NCBI RefSeq assembly: GCF_001650915.1
Contig: NZ_LXYO01000023.1
Span: 744,001 to 808,000 of the forward strand
Direction: 5' to 3'
DNA length: 64,000 bases
From: Marinobacter sp. EhC06
Lineage (GTDB): Bacteria; Pseudomonadota; Gammaproteobacteria; Pseudomonadales; Oleiphilaceae
This document shows positions 7,905 through 16,771 of this stretch, piece after piece; position 1 is the stretch's first letter; each line of letters starts with the position of its first letter. The notes beneath the pieces are model-generated. The model searched no databases. It worked only from the letters and a program-made list of their open reading frames with translations, and was not told where the DNA came from. Position numbers and translations under genes: made by a program.

Positions 7905-9386
7905 ATGTCTGATACTGCTGTGCAGCAATCTGCTGCCTCCGAATCCGTTGCAGAAGGGTCTTTGCTGGACCAGGTCATGGCCAACAGCCGTATGGCCCCG
8001 GCGGATGAGGGTTACGATGTCGCTCGCAAGGGCGTGGCAACGTTTATCGCCAACCTGCTGAAAAGCGAGGAGAAAGGCCAACCGGTCAATAAGGCTCTGG
8101 TGGACCAGATGGTGGTTGAGCTGGATCGGAAGATCAGCGCCCAGATGGATGAAATCCTGCACGCGCCCAAGCTGCAGGAACTGGAGTCTTCCTGGCGTGG
8201 CCTGAAGCTGATGGTCGATCGCACCGACTTCCGCGAAAACATCAAGGTGGATATCCTCCACGCCACCAAGACCGAACTGCTGGAAGACTTCGAGTTCGCG
8301 CCCGACGTCACCCAGACCGGCTTCTACAAGCACATCTATTCCACGGAATATGGCCAGTTCGGTGGTGAACCGGTCGGCGCGGTTGTTGGCAACTACGCCT
8401 TTACCCCGTCTACACCAGACATGAAGTTGCTGCAGTACGTGTCATCTGTCGGAGCGATGGCCCATGCCCCGTTCCTGTCCTCGGTGGCCCCGTCGTTCTT
8501 CGGCGTCGACAGCTACCAGGAACTGCCCGCCATCAAGGAACTGAAGGCCGTTTTCGAAGGCCCGAAATACGCCAAATGGCGCTCTCTGCGTGAATCCGAA
8601 GACGCCCGCTATCTGGGGCTCACTTCACCGCGCTTCCTGCTGCGGGTACCTTACGATCCCACCGAAAACCCGGTGCGCAGCTTCAACTACAAGGAAGACG
8701 TATCGGCGGACCACGAGCATTACCTGTGGGGCAACACAGCCTACCTGCTGGCCACCCGCCTGACCGAAAGCTTCGCCAAGTACCGCTGGTGTCCGAACAT
8801 CATCGGTCCCCAAAGTGGCGGCGCAGTCGAGGACCTGCCGGTGCACCTGTTCGAATCCTTCGGTCAGCTGGAAGCCAAGATCCCGACCGAAGTGCTGATC
8901 ACCGATCGTCGCGAATACGAAATGGCAGACGAGGGCTTCATTGCCCTGACCATGCGCAAGGGCAGCGATAACGCGGCCTTCTTCTCCGCCAACTCGGTGC
9001 AGAAACCCAAGCAGTTCCCCAACACCAAGGAAGGCAAGGAAGCGGAAACCAACTACAAGCTGGGTACCCAGCTGCCTTACATGATGATCGTCAACCGCCT
9101 GGCCCACTACATCAAGGTCCTGCAGCGGGAACAGATCGGCTCATGGAAGGAGCGCCAGGACCTGGAGCGTGAGTTGAACACCTGGATTCGCCAGTACGTG
9201 GCCGATCAGGAAAACCCGCCCGCGGAAGTCCGCAGCCGTCGACCCCTGCGCGCGGCACAGGTCACCGTCTCTGACGTGGAAGGCGATCCGGGCTGGTACC
9301 AGGTGTCCCTGGCGGTTCGGCCCCACTTCAAGTACATGGGTGCCAACTTCGAACTGTCACTGGTTGGCCGGCTGGACAAGGATTAA
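7905..9386 (+). CDS. tssC: T6SS contractile sheath large subunit TssC (VipB)
   Basis: 493 residues, the usual length. Conserved segments visible are LQELESSWRGLKLMVDRTDF (about 87-106), GAVVGNYAF, SRF-like LTSPRFLLRVPYDP and the C-terminal PEVRSRRPLRAAQVTVSDVEG-type region followed by VRPHFKYMGANFELSLVGRL. TssC is the main sheath subunit; contraction drives the Hcp-VgrG spear. A good ribosome site (AAGGGATGTGGT) precedes the ATG. tssE starts 4 bases after the stop, showing tight operon structure. Confidence 0.97.
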   Translation: MSDTAVQQSAASESVAEGSLLDQVMANSRMAPADEGYDVARKGVATFIANLLKSEEKGQPVNKALVDQMVVELDRKISAQMDEILHAPKLQELESSWRGLKLMVDRTDFRENIKVDILHATKTELLEDFEFAPDVTQTGFYKHIYSTEYGQFGGEPVGAVVGNYAFTPSTPDMKLLQYVSSVGAMAHAPFLSSVAPSFFGVDSYQELPAIKELKAVFEGPKYAKWRSLRESEDARYLGLTSPRFLLRVPYDPTENPVRSFNYKEDVSADHEHYLWGNTAYLLATRLTESFAKYRWCPNIIGPQSGGAVEDLPVHLFESFGQLEAKIPTEVLITDRREYEMADEGFIALTMRKGSDNAAFFSANSVQKPKQFPNTKEGKEAETNYKLGTQLPYMMIVNRLAHYIKVLQREQIGSWKERQDLERELNTWIRQYVADQENPPAEVRSRRPLRAAQVTVSDVEGDPGWYQVSLAVRPHFKYMGANFELSLVGRLDKD

Positions 9387-9389
9387 TCC

Positions 9390-9830
9390 GTGTTCCAGCA
9401 CCCGGCCAGCGACGGATCGCAGGCCGGCAGCGGCAGCCTGTTCGAGAGACTGGAGCAGGCTGCCGAACCGGCCGGCCAGAGTATGGGAGAAGTCACCCAC
9501 GTTGTTGAATCCATCAAGCGCCATCTGGTTCGGCTGCTGAACGCCCACCCGGGCAACAGCGCCAGCGTGCCGGATCTGGGCCTGCTGGACTTCAACGACG
9601 CCACGCTCGGCACCCACGATCTGAGCGTCCAGATCCGTGGCGCGATCCGGCAGTGCATCGAGAAGTTCGAACCCAGGGTGAAGCGGGTGGATGTGGTTAA
9701 TCTGCCCCAGGGACCCGATCCGCTGCAGTTGCGGTTTCAGGTGACCGTGTACCTGAATGTCGGCGCAAATGACGACAAAACGACCATAGATTTAGTATTG
9801 GATGACAAACGTTACTACCAGGTGGTGTAA
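9390..9830 (+). CDS. tssE: T6SS baseplate subunit TssE
   Basis: 146 residues from a GTG start 4 bases after tssC. The protein has the gp25-like fold: residues about 40-130 contain VVESIKRHLVRLLNAHPGN, LGLLDFNDATLG and RGAIRQCIEKFEPRVKRV, matching the phage T4 gp25 wedge protein. TssE joins TssF, TssG and TssK in the baseplate wedge that initiates sheath assembly. The gap to tssF (146 bases) is the longest inside this part of the operon and is filled by a hairpin element. Confidence 0.93.
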   Translation: MFQHPASDGSQAGSGSLFERLEQAAEPAGQSMGEVTHVVESIKRHLVRLLNAHPGNSASVPDLGLLDFNDATLGTHDLSVQIRGAIRQCIEKFEPRVKRVDVVNLPQGPDPLQLRFQVTVYLNVGANDDKTTIDLVLDDKRYYQVV

Positions 9831-9849
9831 CGAAACGGATAAGCAAACA

Positions 9850-9966
9850 CCAAGGATGGCGAGAGACGGTGGGGATGCTTTTCTGCAGGGAAAAAAATGT
9901 CTGAGCGCAGCGAGTTGTTTTTTCCCGGAAGAAAAGTGTACCGACCGTCTCATACTCCCAAGGATG
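9850..9966. mobile_element. Hairpin element flanked by 9-bp direct repeats (MITE-like)
   Basis: CCAAGGATG occurs at 9850-9858 and again at 9958-9966. Between the two copies is a 99-base imperfect palindrome: GAGACGGT (9863) pairs with ACCGTCTC (9944), CTTTTCT with AGAAAAG and GGGAAAAAA with TTTTTTCCC, around the loop sequence TGTCTGAGCGCAGCGAGTTG. The flanking repeats look like a target duplication from insertion. The right copy supplies the AAGGA that precedes the tssF start. No protein is encoded. Confidence 0.65.
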
Positions 9967-9976
9967 CGGTAGTTGT

Positions 9977-11749
9977 ATGAAGTTAAATCGGTTCTACAGG
10001 GACGAGTTGAGTTTTCTCAGGCTTCAGGGCCGGGAATTCGCGGATGCCCATCCGCAGTTGACACGGTTTCTGTCCGAGCAGAGCACCGATCCAGATGTTG
10101 AACGGCTGCTGGAAGGTTTTGCTTTCCTGACCGGAAAGCTCCGGGAAAAGGTCGAGGACGAGTTCCCGGAGATTACCCACTCGCTGCTGAACATGTTGTG
10201 GCCGAATTATCTGCGGCCGGTACCCAGTTGCACGATCATGCGCTTTGATCCGCAGTTGCATGCCATCAGTGAGCGCCAGAGGGTAGACCGCCACACCGAG
10301 ATCAAGAGCCGGCCCCTGGGCGATGCCAATCGCCAGACCCAGTGCCGGTTCCGCACCTGCCGCGCGGTGGACGTATTTCCCGTGAGCGTTGCCGCGGCCC
10401 ATGCCGAACACTCGCGCGAGGTATCGTCTGTCACCGTGGACCTTGCGCTGCATACCGATCAGCCCCTGTCGTCACTGGGTATGGAAAGCCTGCGCTTTTA
10501 TCTGGGCGGCGAGAGTCATATCGCCGAAACCTTGTTTCTCTGGCTGAACCACTATCTCGAACGCATCGATCTGGTGGTGGGGGACGCTGTATACCGCCTG
10601 CCGGCCTCGCTGTTGCAGCCGGTGGGATTTGGCAACGATGAGGCTCTGCTGCCGTACCCGAAGAACGCCTACCCCGGCTACCGCATTCTGCAGGAATACC
10701 TCAGCTTCCCTGAGGCCTTCCGTTTCGTGGACATCCACGGCCTGGCACGCCGGCTGCCTGCGCTGCAGGCGGACGAAATCAGCCTGCGTTTCCATTTCAG
10801 CCGTATCCTGCCGCCGGACGCCAAGGTGCGGGAAGACAATTTTCAGCTCTACTGCACACCGGCGGTGAACCTGTTTACCCATGAAGGCGAACCGGTGGAT
10901 CTGAACGGCCGCCAGACCGAATACCGGATTTCGCCTTCCAGCCGCTCCCCGGACCACTACGAGGTGTTCAGCATCGAGCAGGTGGAAGGCTGGCTGGAGG
11001 GTCGGTCCGGGCGCGGTGAGCCCCGCATCTACACGGCCTTCGAGAGTTTCCAGCATGAGGTGGAACGGGACCGGGGACGTACCGCCCTGTACTACCGGGT
11101 CCGGGCCCGGGACAGCGTGCGCGGGGACGGTTTTGATCATTACATGTCATTTGTCCGGGGCGACGAATCCGAGTGCCTGAGCCGGCAAGAAGCGGTTTCC
11201 CTGACCCTGACCTGTACCAACCGCCAGTTGCCCAGCCAGCTGGCGGTTGGCGAAATCTGCATGGCGACCGAGAGCACGCCGGCGTTTGCCACCTTCAGCA
11301 ACATTACCCGGCCCACGGCGACCCTGCGGCCAACCCTGGATGGCAGCCTGTTGTGGACGCTGATCTCGAATCTGTCACTCAATTACCTGTCCATGCTGGA
11401 TGTGGATGCCCTGCGCACGGTGCTGCGGGTCTATGATTTCCGGGCTCTGGTGGACCGTCAGGCGGAGCGGGTATCCCAGAAGCGTCTGGCTGGTATTACC
11501 GGTATCGAGACGGCTCCGGTTGACCGGATGGTCAAGGGCCTGCCGGTGCGGGGGATCCGCTCGGTACTGAAACTGGACCAGCAGGCCTTTGCATCGGAGG
11601 GTGATCTTTACCTGTTTGGCACGGTTCTCAGCCAGTTCTTTGCTCTTTACGCCAGTATCAACGCATTTCACCAACTGGAAGTGGTGAACACCGATAATCA
11701 GGAACGGTACACATGGACGTTACAGCAAGGTCAGCAGCCGCTGATGTAG
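9977..11749 (+). CDS. tssF: T6SS baseplate subunit TssF (VasA)
   Basis: 590 residues. The N-terminus (MKLNRFYRDELSFLRLQGREFADAHPQL) and the following DPDVERLLEGFAFLTGKLREK and LLNMLWPNYLRPVPSC are diagnostic of TssF. The C-terminal half has SLNYLSMLDVDALRTVLRVYD and the ending FFALYASINAFHQLEVV. TssF forms the core of the baseplate wedge with TssG. tssG begins 37 bases before the tssF stop, in another frame, implying translational coupling. The ribosome site is the AAGGA at 9960, part of the direct repeat next to the hairpin element. Confidence 0.96.
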   Translation: MKLNRFYRDELSFLRLQGREFADAHPQLTRFLSEQSTDPDVERLLEGFAFLTGKLREKVEDEFPEITHSLLNMLWPNYLRPVPSCTIMRFDPQLHAISERQRVDRHTEIKSRPLGDANRQTQCRFRTCRAVDVFPVSVAAAHAEHSREVSSVTVDLALHTDQPLSSLGMESLRFYLGGESHIAETLFLWLNHYLERIDLVVGDAVYRLPASLLQPVGFGNDEALLPYPKNAYPGYRILQEYLSFPEAFRFVDIHGLARRLPALQADEISLRFHFSRILPPDAKVREDNFQLYCTPAVNLFTHEGEPVDLNGRQTEYRISPSSRSPDHYEVFSIEQVEGWLEGRSGRGEPRIYTAFESFQHEVERDRGRTALYYRVRARDSVRGDGFDHYMSFVRGDESECLSRQEAVSLTLTCTNRQLPSQLAVGEICMATESTPAFATFSNITRPTATLRPTLDGSLLWTLISNLSLNYLSMLDVDALRTVLRVYDFRALVDRQAERVSQKRLAGITGIETAPVDRMVKGLPVRGIRSVLKLDQQAFASEGDLYLFGTVLSQFFALYASINAFHQLEVVNTDNQERYTWTLQQGQQPLM

Positions 11750-12729
11750 CCGAGCTGCAACCCGTTCTGGGCAATGCGCGGCGATACAGTTTTTTCCAGC
11801 TGGTGGATCTGATTCACCGGCACCACGGGGATGATCTGGAGCGAAACAGCGACGACCAGCCCCGTCAGGAACGGATCCGGTTTTCCGCCTCCGCGGGGCT
11901 GGGGTTTCCCGGCAGCGATGTGGTTTCGGCGCTGTCGCCGGAGCACGAGCATGCCCCGTATCAGATGGAAGTCAGCTTTCTGGGGTTGCACGGCTCCCAG
12001 TCGCCGTTGCCGGGCTATTACCTGGAGGATCTGGCCTGGGAAGCGGGGCAGAATCTGGGCATCCGGCGGCATTTTCTTGATTTTTTCAATCACCGCCTGG
12101 TCACGCTGTTCCACCGGGCGTGGCGCAAGTATCGCTATTACGTTCGGTTTCAACCCGGTGCCTCGGACGGCTTTTCAGAACTGATCTTTGCCCTTATAGG
12201 ACTCGGCGACAGCCGGTTGCGGGAGGCAACACCGGTTAACTGGTCCAAGATGCTGGCCTATTCCGGCCTGATGGCCGGTCGCAGCCGGTCGCCGGAGGTG
12301 GTGAGCGGCATCGTTGCCCATTGCTTCGATCTGGACGATGTCAGTATTGAACAGTGGGTCCTGCGCAAGGTGGCCATCGCCGATGATCAACAGACCCGAC
12401 TGGGCCAGGCCAACGCCTCTCTGGGCAGCGACACATTGGTGGGATCGGCCATTCGGGATCGCAGTGGCAAATTTGTGCTCCGGTTGCGGAATCTCAGCCG
12501 ACAGCGCTTTGCGGATTTCCTGCCCAATGGCCAGGACCACCAGCGCCTGGTCAAACTGGTGGAGTTCGCTACGCGGGAGCAACTGGCCTACGACCTGGAG
12601 CTTCAAATGCGTCCGAAAGACATCCGCCCCATGGAGCTGGGGGAAGATGTCCGGCTGGGCTGGAATTCCTTCGTGACCCCGGAAAAGGCTCGGCGCCGAC
12701 CGGCGGTCCGGATTCAGATTCGCCGGTAA
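11713..12729 (+). CDS. tssG: T6SS baseplate subunit TssG (VasB)
   Basis: 338 residues, overlapping tssF by 37 bases. The family segments are YSFFQLVDLIHRH (about 25), VSFLGLHGSQSPLPGYYLE (about 94), the DFFNHRLVTLFHRAWRKYRY segment and LGWNSFV near the C-terminus. TssG completes the TssE-F-G-K wedge. The ATG lies within codons of TssF; no later in-frame ATG before the conserved core would keep the typical N-terminus, so this start is preferred. Confidence 0.95.
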   Translation: MDVTARSAAADVAELQPVLGNARRYSFFQLVDLIHRHHGDDLERNSDDQPRQERIRFSASAGLGFPGSDVVSALSPEHEHAPYQMEVSFLGLHGSQSPLPGYYLEDLAWEAGQNLGIRRHFLDFFNHRLVTLFHRAWRKYRYYVRFQPGASDGFSELIFALIGLGDSRLREATPVNWSKMLAYSGLMAGRSRSPEVVSGIVAHCFDLDDVSIEQWVLRKVAIADDQQTRLGQANASLGSDTLVGSAIRDRSGKFVLRLRNLSRQRFADFLPNGQDHQRLVKLVEFATREQLAYDLELQMRPKDIRPMELGEDVRLGWNSFVTPEKARRRPAVRIQIRR

Positions 12730-12749
12730 ACCCGGCAGGGAAGGCATTC

Positions 12750-14066
12750 ATGGATGAACAACAGGCTGCGGGCCTCAAGCTGACAGTCACCAATCCGACC
12801 GTTGCCGGCGGTGGGGCAACCATCGAGCACTGTTTCAGCGTTCGCGGCGGCTCTATCGGCACAGCAGCCAGTGATACCTGGCGGTTATCGTCCCAGCGAA
12901 CGGGTGCGGTTCCTGGCCACGCAGAGATCCGTTTTCTGGACGGCGGCTTCTGCCTGATTGATCGCAGTGGCCGGACCTACATCAATAGCGCAAGTCAGCC
13001 TGTAGGCCGGGGCCGTCGGGCACGACTGAATCATGGCGATACCGTCAGTATTGGTCGCTATCAACTTCGTGCGGAGTTCGCCGAGGCTGTTGGCGAACCG
13101 TTGCTTGAGAGCGGTGAGGCAGAGCAGGCCGGGCAACTGATTGATGTCGATGAAGGGCCACTGATGCGGGCCGAGGACTTAACCAGCCAGACCGGGAACC
13201 CGGAGCCACTGCAGAATCTTGCCCTGGTAGCCGGGGAGGCCGTCAGTGATGACCCATTGGCGCCCTGGAACGGGCAGCCGGACGAGCAGAAGTCGGATAC
13301 TGATGCGCTGATGGCCAGCGAGACCTCCTGGCGCGCCGCTGAAAGGCATGTTTCGGATGAGTACCGTGAAAACCGCGACGTAGCAATGGGCCTACCCGTT
13401 CGCAAAGGAGAGAAAGACAGGATGCCTGAGATTGCAAAGAGCGCTGATCGCCGGGAGGCTTCAGATCAGAGCAGCAAACACATCAGTGGTGGCCCCCTGT
13501 TGCGGGGTATGGAAGCCGGGCTGGACTTTGCTGACAGCGATGAGATGCGTCTGTTCCTGGAGGAAGCGGGGCAGACTCTGAAGGCGACCGTGGAAGGGTT
13601 GTTGGCGCTGCACCAGGGAGAAGACAGCAGGCATCAGGCGCTGCGAACCCGCCTGCAACCCATTGAGGATAATCCACTGCGGTTGGGTGAGGGTTATGAA
13701 GATACGGTGCAGACCCTGTTCGCCAGCCACCGTAGCCCGGTTCACCTGTCGGCGCCGGCGGCGGTGCGGGAGAGTCTGCAGAGCCTGGATCACCACCAGC
13801 AGGCAACCCGTGAGGCCATCAGCGAGGCGCTGGAGGCCATCCTGCATGCCTTTTCGCCCGAGGCCTTGCTGCGTCGTTTCCATGGTTACCGTCGGGGACT
13901 GCGCCAGAACGAGGACGAGGGGCGCTGGGCCTGGGATATGTACCAGCATTATTACCGAGAGTTGAAATCCAGTCGTCAGCAGGGATTCGAGCGCCTGTTC
14001 CAGGAAGTGTTCGAACAGGCTTACGACCAGAACCTGCGCCAACTACAGAGGGAGAACCCGTTGTGA
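12750..14066 (+). CDS. tagH: T6SS-associated FHA-domain protein TagH (Fha/VasC)
   Basis: 438 residues. An FHA domain occupies about residues 1-110 (SIGTAASDTWRL, GHAEIRFLDGGFCLIDRSG, LNHGDTVSIGRYQL), giving phosphothreonine recognition. An acidic, low-complexity linker follows (about 115-250), and the C-terminal region (about 265-438) with AFSPEALLRRF and LFQEVFEQAYDQNLRQLQ matches the TagH/VasC C-terminal domain. In systems with PpkA/PppA it relays threonine phosphorylation; those genes are not in this window. It overlaps tssJ by 4 bases (GTGA). Confidence 0.9.
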   Translation: MDEQQAAGLKLTVTNPTVAGGGATIEHCFSVRGGSIGTAASDTWRLSSQRTGAVPGHAEIRFLDGGFCLIDRSGRTYINSASQPVGRGRRARLNHGDTVSIGRYQLRAEFAEAVGEPLLESGEAEQAGQLIDVDEGPLMRAEDLTSQTGNPEPLQNLALVAGEAVSDDPLAPWNGQPDEQKSDTDALMASETSWRAAERHVSDEYRENRDVAMGLPVRKGEKDRMPEIAKSADRREASDQSSKHISGGPLLRGMEAGLDFADSDEMRLFLEEAGQTLKATVEGLLALHQGEDSRHQALRTRLQPIEDNPLRLGEGYEDTVQTLFASHRSPVHLSAPAAVRESLQSLDHHQQATREAISEALEAILHAFSPEALLRRFHGYRRGLRQNEDEGRWAWDMYQHYYRELKSSRQQGFERLFQEVFEQAYDQNLRQLQRENPL

Positions 14067-14596
14067 AGACCTGCAAATGGAGTTTGCTGGCCATCGTATT
14101 CGTGCTTGCCGGATGCAGCACCCCATATAACGCGGTCACCAAAACCGCAAAAGTGCTCTGGGACCCGGATATCCCGGTGGGGTACCCGGAGGATCTGCCC
14201 AGCCGGGTCGGTCTGACCATGGTGGCCGAACCGGATGTAAACCCGAACGAATCTCTGGCACCCACGCCCATTGCGTTTCAGATCATCGAGATGCGCGACA
14301 GCTCACTGTTGATGGCCGGGGATTTCGACCAGCTACTGAGTGACCTCGAGTCGTCACTGGGCCAGAACTATGTCGATCATAGCGATTACTCCCTGGTGCC
14401 GGGCCAGTTCAAGTTCATCGAACCCTTCGAGATTGGCCAGGACACCCGATTTATCGGCGTGATCGCCTTTTACGCCTATCCCAACCTGTCTCAGTGGAAG
14501 AAGGTGGTGAAGGTGGATCCAATCGGCGGCCGCTACAACCTGCTGGTGAACCTGCGGGAGCGGGAAGTTCAACTCAAGCATTCGGATGACACCTGA
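14063..14596 (+). CDS. tssJ: T6SS outer-membrane lipoprotein TssJ (VasD)
   Basis: 177 residues from a GTG overlapping the tagH stop. A lipoprotein signal is clear: hydrophobic core LLAIVFVLAGC with the acylated Cys at residue 18. The mature beta-sandwich includes NPNESLAPTPIAFQIIEMRDSSLLMAGDFDQL, written here as two neighbouring conserved segments, with the L1 loop that contacts TssM. TssJ anchors the TssLM complex to the outer membrane. The stop overlaps the tssK start (TGATG). Confidence 0.93.
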   Translation: MKTCKWSLLAIVFVLAGCSTPYNAVTKTAKVLWDPDIPVGYPEDLPSRVGLTMVAEPDVNPNESLAPTPIAFQIIEMRDSSLLMAGDFDQLLSDLESSLGQNYVDHSDYSLVPGQFKFIEPFEIGQDTRFIGVIAFYAYPNLSQWKKVVKVDPIGGRYNLLVNLREREVQLKHSDDT

Positions 14597-15930
14597 TGGC
14601 GGTAACCAATCGAGTCGTCTGGAGTGATGGCCTGTTCATCAAGCCCCAACACTTCCAGCAACAGCAGCGATATCTGGAACACCAGATCAATGAACGGGCG
14701 CTCGCGATCTCCGATTATCTGTATGGCTTCAGCGACCTGGAACTGAACGCAGAGTACCTGAGTTTCGGCCGGGTTGGCCTGGTTCGGGCATCCGGATTGT
14801 TCCCGGATGGCACCCGCTTCAGTCTGCCCCAGGAAGACGTGATGCCTGAACCGATGGAAATCACCGAAGCCTCAGTGGCCAATCAGGTCGTCTACCTGGC
14901 GCTGCCGCTGGGCAGTGAAAGCCTGGCGGAAGTGGAATGGCCGGACGCCCCCGTGGCCGGCCGGTTCCGTGCCGACTCCCGGGAAATCCGGGATCTGCAT
15001 TCTATCGACGGCGATGCTCACACCATTGATGTGGGCCGCGTGGCGCCCCGCCTGATGCTGGAGCGGGAAGATCGCAGCGCCTATGCGGCCCTGGCTATCG
15101 GCCGGATTCTTGAAAAGCGCCCGGACGGAAGCCTGGTGATGGATCCGAACTTCCTCCCCACCATGCTGAGTGTGCGAGCCGCACCCAGGCTCCAGAGATT
15201 TGTCGGTGAAATGGCCGGACTGATGCGGGAGCGGGCACGCAATATCGCCGAGCGTGTCGGTGCACCGGGGCAGGGCGGTGTTGCCGACGTGGCGGATTTC
15301 ATGTTGCTGCAGATGCTGAATCGGGCCCATCCCAGGTTCATGCACCTGGCCCGCCTGCGCCAGTTGCATCCTGAACGGCTGTTCGAAGCCCTGCTGGAAC
15401 TGTGTGGCGAGCTGGTGACCTTCACCGATGAAGGGCGCCTGCCGAGGGAGTACCCGGCCTATGACCACGATCTGCCGGAGGATTGTTTTACCCCGCTCAT
15501 GCAGGTTCTGCGGCAGTCCCTGAGCACGGTGCTGGAACCAAGAGCCCTGGCTATCCAGCTTCAGCAGCGCCAGTATGGCCTGACCGTGGCCCCGGTTCAG
15601 GATGCCCAGTTGGTCCGGGATGCGGAATTCATTCTTGCGGTCAAAGCCGACATGCCGCTGGACGATCTGCGCAAGCAGTTCACCCAGCAGTGCAAGGTGG
15701 CCTCGGTGGAGAAAATACGGGATCTCATCAGCCTGCAGCTGCCGGGAATTCCGCTCGCTGCGTTACCGGTTGCACCCCGGCAGTTGCCTTACCACGCCGG
15801 CTTCGTGTACTTCCGCCTGGACGACCAGAGCCAGGCCTGGCAAATGCTCGACAACGCCAGCGGCTTCGCATTCCACGTGGCCGGCAGTTTCCCGGGCATG
15901 GAAATGCAGTTCTGGGCAATCAGGAGCTAA
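14596..15930 (+). CDS. tssK: T6SS baseplate-membrane connector TssK (VasE)
   Basis: 444 residues, typical length. The start MAVTNRVVWSDGLFIKPQHF followed by QQQQRYLEHQINERA is the TssK hallmark, and FVYFRLDDQSQAW with the ending FPGMEMQFWAIRS is the C-terminal domain that binds TssL and TssM. TssK trimers resemble phage receptor-binding proteins and link the baseplate to the inner-membrane complex. It is coupled to tssJ by a one-base stop/start overlap, and tssL begins 4 bases after its stop. Confidence 0.96.
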   Translation: MAVTNRVVWSDGLFIKPQHFQQQQRYLEHQINERALAISDYLYGFSDLELNAEYLSFGRVGLVRASGLFPDGTRFSLPQEDVMPEPMEITEASVANQVVYLALPLGSESLAEVEWPDAPVAGRFRADSREIRDLHSIDGDAHTIDVGRVAPRLMLEREDRSAYAALAIGRILEKRPDGSLVMDPNFLPTMLSVRAAPRLQRFVGEMAGLMRERARNIAERVGAPGQGGVADVADFMLLQMLNRAHPRFMHLARLRQLHPERLFEALLELCGELVTFTDEGRLPREYPAYDHDLPEDCFTPLMQVLRQSLSTVLEPRALAIQLQQRQYGLTVAPVQDAQLVRDAEFILAVKADMPLDDLRKQFTQQCKVASVEKIRDLISLQLPGIPLAALPVAPRQLPYHAGFVYFRLDDQSQAWQMLDNASGFAFHVAGSFPGMEMQFWAIRS

Positions 15931-15933
15931 ATC

Positions 15934-16761
15934 ATGGCAGATGCACAGGTAATGGACTTACCCAACGGCAGCAGGAATTCCGGCAGCAGTGCGTTCAGTG
16001 ATCTGATTTTTGCCAACAGCCGGGCAGCCGCTGAGGGCAACAGGGAAGGCCAGGTCGACGAGCAGTTCCAGCTCAGGGGGTTGGAACATAACCGCCTGAT
16101 TGACGCCGCCACACCCTTGCTTGGCCTGGTGATCAGGATACGCAGGCTGGCGGATTATCGCGCGGTGGAAACCCTCTACCAGCAGGTGGTGGATGAAATC
16201 GCTGCCATCGACCGGGAACTGGTGGAACAGGGTTACGACCGGCCGGTTGTTGTCGCTTATCGGTACGTTCTCTGCGCCTTCATCGACGAGGCCGTGCTGG
16301 GAACCGACTGGGGCGCCCATAGCGTCTGGTCTCAGCACTCCCTGCTGTCCCGCTTCCACAACGAGACCTGGGGTGGGGAAAAGGTTTTTGCCATTCTTGC
16401 CCGGATGGAACAGGAACCGGCCCGCTATCGCGACATGCTGTCGTTTATCTACCTGTGCCTCTCTCTGGGTTTCGAAGGGCGGTACAAGGTGATGGAAAAC
16501 GGCCGGGATGAATACGACCAGATTGTCCGTGGCCTGCACGAGCAACTGAAAGCGTTGCAGGAGGAACAGGACCAGCCGCCTCTTGCGGATGCCCGGGCGA
16601 ACGTGACGCCAACCCGGAACCGGTTGCGCAGCGGCATGCCCGTCTGGGGCATTGCAGGTCTGTTTGTGGCGGTCATGGCCGGCATCTACTCCCTGTATAA
16701 CATGGCACTGAACGAGCGCATCACGGACGTATTGCGCGTACTCGACCAACTACCGAAATAA
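15934..16761 (+). CDS. tssL: T6SS inner-membrane protein TssL (DotU)
   Basis: 275 residues. The cytoplasmic DotU domain shows NRLIDAATPLLGLVIRIR, YVLCAFIDEAVLGTDWG and the SLLSRFHNETWGGEKVF segment (about 120-160) that are diagnostic. A single C-terminal membrane anchor lies at about residues 228-250 (VWGIAGLFVAVMAGIYSLY) with a short periplasmic tail. There is no C-terminal OmpA-like peptidoglycan-binding domain, so this is the short form of TssL. No separate peptidoglycan-binding Tag protein is seen in the cluster. Confidence 0.95.
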   Translation: MADAQVMDLPNGSRNSGSSAFSDLIFANSRAAAEGNREGQVDEQFQLRGLEHNRLIDAATPLLGLVIRIRRLADYRAVETLYQQVVDEIAAIDRELVEQGYDRPVVVAYRYVLCAFIDEAVLGTDWGAHSVWSQHSLLSRFHNETWGGEKVFAILARMEQEPARYRDMLSFIYLCLSLGFEGRYKVMENGRDEYDQIVRGLHEQLKALQEEQDQPPLADARANVTPTRNRLRSGMPVWGIAGLFVAVMAGIYSLYNMALNERITDVLRVLDQLPK

Positions 16762-16771
16762 GGACATCAAC

